Positions 44,928-53,683 of a stretch of DNA of 64,000 bases are shown here, piece after piece. Where the stretch lies: assembly GCA_965214565.1 (NCBI GenBank), contig OZ243951.1, forward strand, positions 1,550,001-1,614,000. The letters run 5' to 3'. Source of the stretch: VXYK01 sp965214565. Lineage in GTDB: Bacteria; Actinomycetota; Acidimicrobiia; Acidimicrobiales; Aldehydirespiratoraceae. The number at the start of each line of letters is the position of its first letter. Position 1 is the first letter of the stretch. Under the pieces are notes generated by a model. That model saw only the letters and a program-made list of their open reading frames with translations. It was not told the DNA's origin and ran no database searches. Both the position numbers and the translations under genes were made by a program.

Positions 44928-45722
44928 GTGCTTCTAACCATCGACGTCGGGAATACCCAGAGTGTCCTCGGTCTCTACGATCTCGACAGCGACCTGGGCG
45001 AAGGAGCCGCGGTCGGGCTGGTCGACCACTGGCGCCTCTCAACGGACGCCGATCGGACACCTGACGAGTATTCGGTGCTCATTCGTTCGCTGCTCGACAC
45101 GGTCGGGGTCGGTCTGGAAACGGACGTGACTGGCACTGCCATCTGTTCGGGCGTGCCGCGGATCCTCGCGGTGCTGCGTGACATGGTCGGGCGCTACCTG
45201 CCGTTCGACCCGATCGTCATCGAACCGGGCATCAAGACGGGCATCCCGATCCTCTATGACAACCCGAAAGAGGTCGGCGCGGACCGGATCGCCAACGCCA
45301 TCGGCGCCTTCGACTTGTACGGCGGCCCGACGATTGTCGTGGACTTCGGCACGGGCAACAACTTCGATGTCATCTCTGAGTTCGGCGAGTTCCTGGGGGG
45401 TGCGATCGCTCCAGGCATCGAGATCAGCCTCGATGCCTTGTTGGGCAGGGCCGCGGCTCTGCGAGCGGTGGAACTGGTCGAGCCGCGCAGCGTCGTCGGC
45501 AAGTCGACTGTCGAGTCGATCCAGTCGGGTACGGTCTACGGCTTCGCGGCGATGATCGACGGCATGGTCGACCGCTTCGCAGCGGAGCTCGGTGAGACAA
45601 ACGTAGTGGCCACCGGCGGTCTCGCCCACCTGATCGCACCGGTGGCTCGTACGATTGAGAACGTTGAACCCTTCCTGACACTCCACGGCCTGCGCATCGT
45701 CCACCAGCGCAACAACCGCTAG
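44928..45722 (+). CDS. coaX: Type III pantothenate kinase
   Basis: 264 residues, GTG start. ASKHA fold: phosphate loop LTIDVGNTQSVLGLYDL, the DRIANAIGAFDLYGGP motif, VDFGTGNNFDV, GGAIAPGIEISLDAL and VVATGGLAHLI. First step of CoA synthesis. Usually follows panD, which is missing here. Confidence 0.93.
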   Translation: MLLTIDVGNTQSVLGLYDLDSDLGEGAAVGLVDHWRLSTDADRTPDEYSVLIRSLLDTVGVGLETDVTGTAICSGVPRILAVLRDMVGRYLPFDPIVIEPGIKTGIPILYDNPKEVGADRIANAIGAFDLYGGPTIVVDFGTGNNFDVISEFGEFLGGAIAPGIEISLDALLGRAAALRAVELVEPRSVVGKSTVESIQSGTVYGFAAMIDGMVDRFAAELGETNVVATGGLAHLIAPVARTIENVEPFLTLHGLRIVHQRNNR

Positions 45723-45751
45723 CTCACGCCCCCTAAGACGGCCCTGAACGA

Positions 45752-45795
45752 CGGCCCCGGCGGAGGGCCCCGAACTACGGCCCGACGGAGGATCC
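45752..45795. repeat. Short imperfect repeat of ACGGCCC between convergent coaX and prenyl synthase genes
   Basis: ACGGCCC(C/T)G occurs three times in 50 bases (about 45739, 45751 and 45777), each followed by a CGGAGG-like end in two copies. The stretch can fold as GGCCC/GGGCC (45753-45757 with 45765-45769). No T tract follows, so a terminator role is only possible. Confidence 0.4.
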
Positions 45796-46785
45796 CTAGC
45801 GGACGGTGTTGAGACGTTCCAGGAGGTGGTGCCCGGCCGCCCGCAGGGCTGCGGCGCCGGTCGTGTCGGGAAGGTCCGACAAAGCGGCATCGGCCTTGTT
45901 TGCCCAGGTATAGGCCACCTCGACAGCAAGCTCGACCCCTCCACCGAGGCGCGTCAGTTCCCGAGCCCGGTCCCGCTCCTCGACGGTGATGTCGCTTCGC
46001 AGTAGCGAATGGAGTTCGGCGGCAACGCCGGGGTCACCCAGCGAGTAGATCACAGGCAGCGTGTAGATTCCTTCGAGCAGGTCCGTTCCGGCGGGTTTCC
46101 CGAGCTGTTCGTCTGTGGCGATGATGTCGAGGATGTCGTCCACGATCTGGAAGGCCATCCCGTAGGCGCGCCCGAACTCGCTGAGAGCGTCGATCGTCGG
46201 TCGGGGTATATCGGCCACGATTCCACCGATTCGGCAGGAAGTCGCCAACAGTGACGACGTCTTGCCGGAGATCGACCGTTGGTACTGTTCGAAGGTGCGG
46301 TCCGCATTGTGCACAGACTCCAGTTCGAGGATCTGGCCGGTGCATAGTTCGGTGATGGTTGTCGCCAGCAGCGCGGCCACCTCGGTGCCGAGCGCGGCTG
46401 CCAACTCAGAGGCACGCCCGAGCAGATAGTCCCCGGCCAGAATCGCACGCAGGTTCCCCCACTCGGCGTTGATGCTCTTGACGCCCCGACGGGTCGCGGC
46501 TCCGTCCATGACATCGTCGTGGTAGAGCGAGCCGATATGCACCAGCTCGACCGCGCAACCACCGCGGACCACGTCGATCGAAGCGGCCTCGCTGTCAAAG
46601 TCGTGGACGGCGGCGGCAGCGATGCAGAATCCGGGCCGGACCCGTTTTCCACCGGCGTTGATCAGGTGGCTGGCGACCTCGGTGAGGAAGTCGTCGGTTG
46701 CCGAAACCACCCGCAGAAGTTCGGCCTCGACGCGGAGAAGATCGTCCTGCATCGAGGGAACCAGGGAGAGCGGAGTGACGGCCAC
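45796..46785 (-). CDS. Polyprenyl diphosphate synthase (trans, chain-elongating)
   Basis: 329 residues. First aspartate-rich motif VHIGSLYHDDVMDGAATRRG and second motif FQIVDDILDIIATD; GGKRVRPGFCIAAAAV near the start. Builds C30-C45 allylic diphosphates for respiratory quinones (menaquinone type in actinobacteria). The residues five and four before the first Asp motif (HI) suggest medium to long chain length; exact length cannot be read. Lies on the opposite strand between coaX and clpC. Confidence 0.92.
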   Translation of the reverse strand: MAVTPLSLVPSMQDDLLRVEAELLRVVSATDDFLTEVASHLINAGGKRVRPGFCIAAAAVHDFDSEAASIDVVRGGCAVELVHIGSLYHDDVMDGAATRRGVKSINAEWGNLRAILAGDYLLGRASELAAALGTEVAALLATTITELCTGQILELESVHNADRTFEQYQRSISGKTSSLLATSCRIGGIVADIPRPTIDALSEFGRAYGMAFQIVDDILDIIATDEQLGKPAGTDLLEGIYTLPVIYSLGDPGVAAELHSLLRSDITVEERDRARELTRLGGGVELAVEVAYTWANKADAALSDLPDTTGAAALRAAGHHLLERLNTVR

Positions 46786-46912
46786 GCTGAGAGGTTACTT
46801 GCGCAATCTCGTCGTGGGCGATTATCTGCTGTGACGTGCATTCGTGGTCTTAGTCGCAAGCGCGGCTATACACTGAGTCTTGTACAGCCCGAGATTTAGG
46901 AGGGGAAACCCG

Positions 46913-49450
46913 ATGTTCGAGCGGTTTACCGACAGGGCTCGACGAGTGGTGGTGTTGGCGCAGGAAGAAGCGCGCCTGCTCAACCACAACTACATCGGCA
47001 CTGAACATATCCTCCTCGGACTCATCCATGAGGGTGAGGGAGTCGCGGCGAAGGCACTCGAATCGCTGGGCATCAGCCTTGAGGCGGTGCGCAATCAGGT
47101 GCAGGAGATCATCGGACAGGGTGGCTCCTCACCGAGCGGTCACATCCCTTTCACGCCGCGGGCCAAGAAGGTCCTCGAACTCAGCCTCCGTGAAGCGCTG
47201 CAGCTCGGGCACAACTACATAGGCACTGAACACATTCTTTTGGGCTTGATCCGGGAGGGTGAGGGGGTGGCCGCCCAGGTTCTTGTCAAGCTCGGGGCTG
47301 ACCTCAGTCGCGTACGTCAACAGGTCATCAAGCTGCTTTCCGGTTACGGAGGTCCGGCTGGTGAGCAGGGGTCGGGTCCCTCCCGTGAACGTGCCGGCGC
47401 GGTCACCGGCGGCTCGGGCGGCGACAGCGCTTCCGGTTCGCTGGTCCTCGACCAGTTCGGTCGCAATCTCACCCAGTTGGCGCGTGACAAGAGCCTCGAT
47501 CCGGTGATCGGGCGTTCCCGTGAGACCGAACGGGTGATGCAGGTCCTCAGCCGCCGCACCAAGAACAATCCGGTGCTGGTGGGCGAACCCGGTGTCGGCA
47601 AGACCGCCATCGTCGAGGGGCTGGCGCAGGCGATCGCCAATGACAACGTCCCCGAGACCCTCTTCGAGAAGCAGCTCTACACGCTCGACCTGGGTGCTCT
47701 GGTCGCCGGGTCGCGTTATCGCGGTGATTTCGAGGAACGCCTCAAGAAGGTGCTCAAGGAGATCAGGACGCGCGGCGACATCATCCTGTTCGTCGACGAG
47801 ATCCACACGCTGGTCGGCGCGGGAGCAGCCGAGGGCGCGATCGACGCCGCCTCGATCCTCAAGCCGATGCTGGCGCGCGGTGAGCTTCAGACCATTGGTG
47901 CAACAACCCTCGACGAGTATCGCAAATACTTCGAGAAGGACGCCGCCCTGGAACGGCGCTTTCAGCGGGTCGTGGTCGACGAACCGACGGTCCCGCACAC
48001 GATCGAGATCCTCAAGGGGCTGCGTGACCGCTATGAGACGCACCACCGGGTGACCATCACTGACCAGGCCGTCGTGGCTGCGGCCAATCTGGCGGACCGC
48101 TATATCGCTGACCGGTTCCTGCCCGACAAGGCCATCGACCTGATCGACGAGGCCGGTTCACGTCTGCGCATCAAGCGCATGGCCACCCCGCCCGAGTACA
48201 AGGAGCTCGAAGCGGAGATCGCCGAGGTCGTGCAGCAGAAGAAGTACGCCGTCGAGTCCCAGCAGTTCGAGGAGGCGGGTCGTCTGCGGGACCGTGAGAA
48301 GGAACTGCTTGCCCGACGTGATTCTCTCGAGGGTGAGGCCAAGGCGTCCGGGGTCGACCTCTTCGACGAAGTCGACGAGGAGGCCATCGCTGAGGTTCTG
48401 TCGTTGTGGACCGGTATCCCCGTCTACAAGCTGACTGAGGAGGAGACGCAGAAGCTGCTGCGCATGGAGGACGAACTCCACAAGCGGGTCGTCGGCCAGG
48501 AGAGTTCGGTCCACGCTGTGTCCCAGGCGATCCGTCGCACCAGGGCCGGTCTGAAGGATCCGAAGCGGCCCAGCGGCTCTTTCATCTTCCTGGGTCCGTC
48601 AGGCGTCGGCAAGACCGAGTTGGCCAAGACCCTCGCGGAGTTCCTGTTCGGTGATGAGAGTGCTCTGGTGAGCCTCGACATGTCGGAGTACATGGACAAG
48701 CACACTGTCAGCCGCCTCATCGGTTCCCCTCCCGGTTTCATCGGCTACGACGAGGGCGGTCAGCTCACTGAGCAGGTGCGTCGCAAGCCCTTCTCGGTGG
48801 TGCTGTTCGACGAGGTGGAGAAGGCCCATCCGGACGTCTTCAACACTCTGCTGCAGATCCTCGAGGAGGGACGGCTGACCGACAGCCAGGGCCGCTCTGT
48901 CGACTTCCGCAACACCGTGCTGATCATGACCTCCAACCTGGGCACTCAAGACCTGCGCAAGGCCAACCTCGGTTTCACCAAGGTTGACGAGGCGGTCACC
49001 TACGAGCGCATGAAGGAGAAGGTCACCGATGCCCTCAAGGCGCATTTCCGGCCGGAGTTCCTGAACCGCATCGATGACGTGATCGTCTTCCATGAGTTGA
49101 GCCAGCCCGAAGTGCGTGAGATCGTCGATCTCATGGTGGCCCGCACCGCCGAGCAACTCGCCGGCCAGGGCATGGGTCTGGAGTTGACCGACGCTGCCAA
49201 GGACTTCCTTTCCGCTGAGGGGTACGACCCGACGCTCGGGGCGAGGCCGTTGCGTCGCGCTCTGCAGCGCCTTGTTGAGGATCCCCTCTCAGAGAAGCTC
49301 CTCAACAAGGATTTCCGGGCGGGCGAGATCGTCATCGTCGACGTCGAAGCCGACCCTTCCGCCGGAGACGACTTGATGATCGTGTTCCGATCCATAGAGG
49401 GATTCACTCCTCCCGAAGTTGAACTCGCCGAAGCGGTCGACAGCTTCTAG
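46913..49450 (+). CDS. clpC: ATP-dependent Clp protease ATPase subunit ClpC
   Basis: 845 residues from ATG 46913, with AGGAGG at 46898-46903 deciding the start. Order: two Clp_N repeats (FTDRARRVVVLAQEEARLLNHNYIGTEHILLGL and a second copy), AAA1 with GEPGVGKTAIVEGL and FVDEIHTLVGAG, UVR/middle domain (QQFEEAGRLRDREKELL), AAA2 with FLGPSGVGKTELAKTL, LLGSPPGFIGYDEGG-type VGF loop for ClpP binding (SPPGFIGYDEGGQLTE), and the D2 small domain. Unfolds proteins for ClpP in the cytoplasm. No CtsR-like operator is evident upstream. Confidence 0.97.
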   Translation: MFERFTDRARRVVVLAQEEARLLNHNYIGTEHILLGLIHEGEGVAAKALESLGISLEAVRNQVQEIIGQGGSSPSGHIPFTPRAKKVLELSLREALQLGHNYIGTEHILLGLIREGEGVAAQVLVKLGADLSRVRQQVIKLLSGYGGPAGEQGSGPSRERAGAVTGGSGGDSASGSLVLDQFGRNLTQLARDKSLDPVIGRSRETERVMQVLSRRTKNNPVLVGEPGVGKTAIVEGLAQAIANDNVPETLFEKQLYTLDLGALVAGSRYRGDFEERLKKVLKEIRTRGDIILFVDEIHTLVGAGAAEGAIDAASILKPMLARGELQTIGATTLDEYRKYFEKDAALERRFQRVVVDEPTVPHTIEILKGLRDRYETHHRVTITDQAVVAAANLADRYIADRFLPDKAIDLIDEAGSRLRIKRMATPPEYKELEAEIAEVVQQKKYAVESQQFEEAGRLRDREKELLARRDSLEGEAKASGVDLFDEVDEEAIAEVLSLWTGIPVYKLTEEETQKLLRMEDELHKRVVGQESSVHAVSQAIRRTRAGLKDPKRPSGSFIFLGPSGVGKTELAKTLAEFLFGDESALVSLDMSEYMDKHTVSRLIGSPPGFIGYDEGGQLTEQVRRKPFSVVLFDEVEKAHPDVFNTLLQILEEGRLTDSQGRSVDFRNTVLIMTSNLGTQDLRKANLGFTKVDEAVTYERMKEKVTDALKAHFRPEFLNRIDDVIVFHELSQPEVREIVDLMVARTAEQLAGQGMGLELTDAAKDFLSAEGYDPTLGARPLRRALQRLVEDPLSEKLLNKDFRAGEIVIVDVEADPSAGDDLMIVFRSIEGFTPPEVELAEAVDSF

Positions 49451-49540
49451 CGCCGCCATGGCCCGAGCGGCCACTGAGCGAGGCGAACAAGAGCGGAAGA
49501 AATGGCCCGGTGACGTGCTAAGCGGTCTAGCGTTCATACG

Positions 49541-51016
49541 ATGATGCGGTTGCGTGTGCTAGCGGTGGTGGCCCTGTTGCTGCTCGCAAGCGCATGCCGG
49601 CTCGATGCCACCGTCGATATCAGGGTTGACGACGACGGCTCGGGCGAGGTGACCGTGGAAGTGGTCGCCGACCCCGAAGCTGTTGCGCTCATCCCCGATG
49701 CTCCAGACGGTCTGCAATTGAGTGACCTTAGTGACGCCGGCTGGACGGTCAACGCCAACACCGTCGACCGAGCGGGCTCATTGACTGTGAACGTCTCGAA
49801 GCGGTTCCCGTCCGCAGATTCTCTCGGAGGCGTGTTGGCTGAGATTGCTGGTGAGGATGTGATCTTCGATGGGTTCACGCTCATCAAGGAGCACAACTTC
49901 GACGTGATCGGGCTGGGTCCGGCCCGGACCGATTACGCATTGAGCGGTTCGGTCGATCCCACGTTCGACATCGAGGCGATCGGCGGAGATTTTGCCGGTG
50001 GGCTTGCCCCGCTGGGGCGGTCTGCCGAGGTGATCGAAGATGATTTCGAGGGCGACTTCGAAGATGCGCTCGGGTTGACGGTGACAGTACGGATGCCCGA
50101 AACGCTCGGTGAGTCCAACGGCGAAGTGGTCGACGAAACCGTCATCTGGACGATGAGCTACGGCGACAGCGCTGTCGACATCGAGGCGAACTCGGCGGCG
50201 GAGAGCGTCCTTGTGCGGGTCTGGACCATGGTCGCGCTCTTTGCCGGTGCCCTGCTGGTGCTGCTGCTCGTCTCCTACCTGGTGCGGTTCTTGTTGGCCA
50301 AGTGGCGCACACCGAAGGGTCGCCGTCGTCGAGACGTTCGGCGCCGTCAGCATCGTGCGGCTACCCGTGCGCAGGAGGCGAGTCGCCCTCGTCGTCGGAT
50401 GTTGCGGCTCCTGGTGGTGGACGTCCATGGTGTGTTGGTCCGGCCCACCAATCCGCTCGAAGGGGCGCTGCTGCCGTTGATCATGGCTGAACAGCCCGGC
50501 ATCGACCCTGAGCGCGTTAGGGAACTCCATCGTCTTTTGGTGTTGGGGCGTGTTTCTCCTTCGGAGTTCTGGAACGAGGTTGACCTGAGCCTGGTGTCTG
50601 ATCAGATGGAGACGAGGTATCTGTCGTCCTTCCGGTTGAACCAGGGTCTGCATCCATTCTTGGACCGCATGAAGAACAGTGGACTGCCGGTTGCGGCAAT
50701 CGGCAATCAACCCCGCGCCTGGGGTGACCGGTTGCGGCGGATGGCGGCGCTTGAAGACTCGATCTCTTCGTGGATGGTAAGCGGTGATGTCGGCTCGATC
50801 CTTCCTGAACCGGCACTGTTCGAGGCGACCCGGCGGACGATGTCTGTTGACCTGTTCGACTGCTTCTATCTGAGCAACATCCCGGGCAACCTCGATGTGG
50901 CCGAGGAGTTGGGTATGGCCACCGGGCTGTTCCTGTCGGGCAATGATGCGATCCCGGATACGGGCCACACGGTCGTGCTGGGATTCGAGGATCTGCTGAA
51001 GACCCGTGGAACCTGA
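49541..51016 (+). CDS. LppM-like lipoprotein fused by a transmembrane segment to a cytoplasmic HAD-fold domain
   Basis: 491 residues. A signal peptide with lipobox LLASAC (Cys19) precedes an LppM/DUF3153-type domain (VDIRVDDDGSGEVTVEVVADPEA, about 22-210), TM helix VALFAGALLVLLLVSYLVRF (about 231-250), a very basic linker (RRRRDVRRRQHR), then a HAD-like domain (about 288-490). HAD motif 1 should be DxDxT/S; here it is VVDVHGVLV (Asp294, His296), so the acid/base Asp is lost. Motif 4-like FYLSNIPGNLDVAEELGMATGLFLSG is kept. It probably spans the membrane with both ends functional. Such a fusion is unusual in my experience. Confidence 0.72.
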   Translation: MMRLRVLAVVALLLLASACRLDATVDIRVDDDGSGEVTVEVVADPEAVALIPDAPDGLQLSDLSDAGWTVNANTVDRAGSLTVNVSKRFPSADSLGGVLAEIAGEDVIFDGFTLIKEHNFDVIGLGPARTDYALSGSVDPTFDIEAIGGDFAGGLAPLGRSAEVIEDDFEGDFEDALGLTVTVRMPETLGESNGEVVDETVIWTMSYGDSAVDIEANSAAESVLVRVWTMVALFAGALLVLLLVSYLVRFLLAKWRTPKGRRRRDVRRRQHRAATRAQEASRPRRRMLRLLVVDVHGVLVRPTNPLEGALLPLIMAEQPGIDPERVRELHRLLVLGRVSPSEFWNEVDLSLVSDQMETRYLSSFRLNQGLHPFLDRMKNSGLPVAAIGNQPRAWGDRLRRMAALEDSISSWMVSGDVGSILPEPALFEATRRTMSVDLFDCFYLSNIPGNLDVAEELGMATGLFLSGNDAIPDTGHTVVLGFEDLLKTRGT

Positions 51017-51068
51017 GTGCCTGAAGTGTTTGAGTACCTGAGCGGCCGAGGAGTGACAGGATACGTTG

Positions 51069-51713
51069 ATGCGAATTGAACTGCCGTCTGGCACGGCTGC
51101 TGAAGTCGTTGGTTCCAGCGATCAGCGGGGGTTGGTGCTGGTACCCGACATCATGGGGTTGCGTCCGCTCTTCGATGAGCTGGCGGCGCGTCTGGCTGAC
51201 CAATGGCAGTGCGCCGTGGTTGCCCCTGAGCTGTATCCCGGCCAGGAGAGCCTCGACCTGCAGGGGCGCTTCGCCGCGGCCTCGTCGCTCGATGATGACC
51301 GGGTGTTGGGCGACATGGTCGCGGCGGCCGACCGCACCGGGGCGGCGACGGTCGGCGTGATCGGGTTCTGCATGGGCGGGATGTATGTCAACAAGGCGGT
51401 CAGTACCGGCCGTTTCAGTCGGCTCGTGTCGTTCTACGGGATGATCCATGTGCCGCAGGATTGGCGGGGACCGGGCCAGGGTGAGCCTCTGGAGCATCTG
51501 CGTGACGGCGATTCGTCGACGCTGCTGGCCGTGGTCGGCACCGAGGACCCGTACACGCCCGCTGAAGCGGTGGCGGAGCTCCGCGAATCTGGAGCCCAGG
51601 TTGTTGAGTATTCGGGGGCTGAACACGGATTCGTGCACGACCCGGCCCGTCCCGCGCACCGCCCCGATGACGCCGCTGACGCCTGGCAGCAGGCCGCCCA
51701 GTGGCTCTGGTAG
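51069..51713 (+). CDS. Dienelactone hydrolase family protein
   Basis: 214 residues, alpha/beta-hydrolase. The nucleophile is Cys101 in GVIGFCMGGMYV (G-x-C-x-G-G, DLH type rather than Ser), with Asp in VVGTEDPYTP and His in YSGAEHGFVHDP completing the triad. Hydrolyses lactones or short esters; which one cannot be told. ATG 51069 chosen over the TTG three bases earlier. The stop codon is inside a 17-base tandem repeat. Confidence 0.87.
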   Translation: MRIELPSGTAAEVVGSSDQRGLVLVPDIMGLRPLFDELAARLADQWQCAVVAPELYPGQESLDLQGRFAAASSLDDDRVLGDMVAAADRTGAATVGVIGFCMGGMYVNKAVSTGRFSRLVSFYGMIHVPQDWRGPGQGEPLEHLRDGDSSTLLAVVGTEDPYTPAEAVAELRESGAQVVEYSGAEHGFVHDPARPAHRPDDAADAWQQAAQWLW

Positions 51714-51749
51714 CCCGTTGGCTTTGTAGCCCAGTGGCGCTGGTAGCTC
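51700..51749. repeat. 17-base imperfect tandem repeat spanning both convergent gene ends
   Basis: Three units (51700-51716, 51717-51732, 51733-51749) of the form AGTGGCTCTGGTAGCCC. The stop codon of the hydrolase (TAG) lies in the first unit and that of the Crp-type gene in the last. The repeats make up essentially all of the intergenic sequence, as if produced by slippage. Confidence 0.7.
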
Positions 51750-52407
51750 AGCGGGCGCGGATTGTGAGCTGTTCGCGGTTGGTGATCACGTAGCGGCGGT
51801 CGGACTGGGCGATCCATTTCAGTCGCACGAACGACGCGATGGCTTTGTTGACCCGTTCACGGCTGGCCCCGATCATGCCGGCGAGTTCCTCCTGGGTGAT
51901 GGGAAGGATGAACTCGTCCCTGTCGCCCGCCAATTCCAGGAGGCGTTTTGCGGTCCTTCCGGTGACATCGAGGAACACGCTGTCTGCCAGGCTCTTGTCG
52001 GTTGCGCGCAGGCGGCCGACAAGGAGCTTGACCACGTCCCAGAGCTCTTCGGGGTGCTCTGCGTAGAGCGCTTGGACCGGCTCGTAGGGGATGGCGACGA
52101 CACCGGACGGTTCGAGCGCTCGAGCCCCGGCCGAGCGTCTTCCACCGTCGAACAGGGGCATCTCGCCGAACAGGTCGCCGGTCTCCATCAGTGCGACGAC
52201 AGACTCGCGGCCGTCGATAGACCGATTGACGATGGCGATGCGTCCGCTGGTGACGATGTAGATGTAGTCGGGTTCGTCGCCTTCGGTGAAGAGCGTGTCG
52301 CCTCTCAGCAGGTCCCGAGGCTCCCCGGTGGCGGCGATGGTGGCGAGGGATTCTTCGGAGAGGCTGGCGAACAGCTCGGTCGCACGAAGAATGCTGATGT
52401 CGGTCAT
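51748..52407 (-). CDS. Crp/Fnr-family transcriptional regulator
   Basis: 219 residues. N-terminal cyclic-nucleotide fold with the phosphate-binding cassette GDLFGEMPLFDGGRRSAGARA (Gly, Glu, Arg and Ser in the cAMP-contact positions), dimer helix, and C-terminal HTH LPITQEELAGMIGASRERVNKAIASFVRLKWI. Likely cAMP-responsive, similar to actinobacterial Crp. No autoregulatory palindrome was identified upstream. Confidence 0.9.
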   Translation of the reverse strand: MTDISILRATELFASLSEESLATIAATGEPRDLLRGDTLFTEGDEPDYIYIVTSGRIAIVNRSIDGRESVVALMETGDLFGEMPLFDGGRRSAGARALEPSGVVAIPYEPVQALYAEHPEELWDVVKLLVGRLRATDKSLADSVFLDVTGRTAKRLLELAGDRDEFILPITQEELAGMIGASRERVNKAIASFVRLKWIAQSDRRYVITNREQLTIRAR

Positions 52408-52517
52408 CGCACCTTCAATCTAGTTGGGTGTCCTGACCCGGTCCTGATTTAGGGCGATAAAGGACCTGTCGGGTGTGCCTGGTGGGTGATTCGGTCTGCT
52501 GCTGCCAAGCTGTAGTT

Positions 52518-53198
52518 GTGAATTCTGAACGCAACGGTGAAATCTGGACCATTGTGGTCGCCGCGGGGTCCGGGAGCCGTTTCGGAGCGGCCAAGCAGTT
52601 CTCCGAACTTGGGGGTGTGAGTGTGCTCGACCGATCTGTGTCGGCTGCGGCGCGCCACAGTGACGGTGTCGTGGTTGTCGTGCCTGCTTCGGAGTCGGAC
52701 AGACTGTCCCAGGATTCAGAGTCCGGCGGGTTGGCTGAGGGTCTTGAGTGGCGGGTTGTGGCCGGTGGTTCGACGCGCTCGGGTTCTGTTCGCAATGGCC
52801 TGGGGGAGGTCCCCGGCGATGTCGGGATCGTGCTGGTCCATGACGCGGCGCGGCCTCTGGCTTCGGATTCGATTTTTGAGAATGTCATCGCTGCGGTGCG
52901 CGCCGGCGCTGATGCCGCCACTCCGGTGATACCGGTGACCGACACCATTCGGTATCGCTCGGGCGGTGTCGTCGACCGTGATGAGATCGTGGCGGTGCAG
53001 ACCCCTCAGGCGTTCAGGGCCGAGGTGTTGAGGCGAGTTCACCGAGAAGTCGCGGAGGCCACAGACGACGTGACTCTGGTGTCCGAATCTGGAGGCGTTG
53101 TTGAACTCGTGCCAGGAGAGCAACGCAACCTCAAGCTGACCACCCCCTACGATCTTGAGATGGCCTCCCTGCTGCTTTCGGCCGACGGTGAATCATGA
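52518..53198 (+). CDS. ispD: 2-C-methyl-D-erythritol 4-phosphate cytidylyltransferase
   Basis: 226 residues from GTG 52518; a longer frame gives a Cys-rich lead with no similarity. Nucleotide-binding IVVAAGSGSRFGAAKQF, VAGGSTRSGSVRNGL, VLVHDAARPLAS and QTPQAFRAEVLRRVH. MEP pathway step making CDP-methylerythritol. Overlaps ispF by 4 bases. Confidence 0.93.
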   Translation: MNSERNGEIWTIVVAAGSGSRFGAAKQFSELGGVSVLDRSVSAAARHSDGVVVVVPASESDRLSQDSESGGLAEGLEWRVVAGGSTRSGSVRNGLGEVPGDVGIVLVHDAARPLASDSIFENVIAAVRAGADAATPVIPVTDTIRYRSGGVVDRDEIVAVQTPQAFRAEVLRRVHREVAEATDDVTLVSESGGVVELVPGEQRNLKLTTPYDLEMASLLLSADGES

Positions 53199-53683
53199 GC
53201 GACCTTGAGATTCCGTATCGGGTCGGCCAGGCGTTCGATGTCCATGCCTTCTCCGATGATCCGGACCGTGTGCTGGTGCTTGGTGGAATCGCGTTTCCTG
53301 GCGAGCGGGGTCTGAAGGGCCACAGCGATGCGGACGTGATCGCCCATGTCTGCACCGACGCCCTGTTGAGCACCGCCGGTTTGGGCGACATCGGTCAGAT
53401 GTTCCCCGACACCGACCCGGGACTCGCTGATGCCGACAGCGTGGACCTGCTGCGTCTGGCTGCCGAGGCCGTGCGTGAGGCTGGCTGGTCGCCGGGCAAT
53501 GTCGACTGTTCGGTCGTGCTTGACCGGCCTTCGTTGGCCCCGGTGAAGTCTGCGATGGAGTCGAAGTTGTCTGCTGCGGTGGGTGCGCCCGTCTCAGTCA
53601 CCGGCCGCCGAACCGAAGGGGTCGGTGCTCTCGGTCGGGGAGAGGGTGTGGCGGCCTGGGCGGTCGCTCTGGTGGCGAGATGA
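53195..53683 (+). CDS. ispF: 2-C-methyl-D-erythritol 2,4-cyclodiphosphate synthase
   Basis: 162 residues. GQAFDVHAFS (metal-binding D and H), LKGHSDADVIAHVCTDALLS, GQMFPDTDPGLADADS, and the terminal TEGVGALGRGEGVAAWAVALV. Overlaps ispD and rlmB (ATGA); cysS, often between ispF and rlmB, is not here. Confidence 0.95.
   Translation: MSDLEIPYRVGQAFDVHAFSDDPDRVLVLGGIAFPGERGLKGHSDADVIAHVCTDALLSTAGLGDIGQMFPDTDPGLADADSVDLLRLAAEAVREAGWSPGNVDCSVVLDRPSLAPVKSAMESKLSAAVGAPVSVTGRRTEGVGALGRGEGVAAWAVALVAR

Noticed and set aside
49778..51094. 438-codon minus-strand frame
   Set aside because: Antisense to the lipoprotein-HAD gene, which has lipobox, TM and domain similarity.
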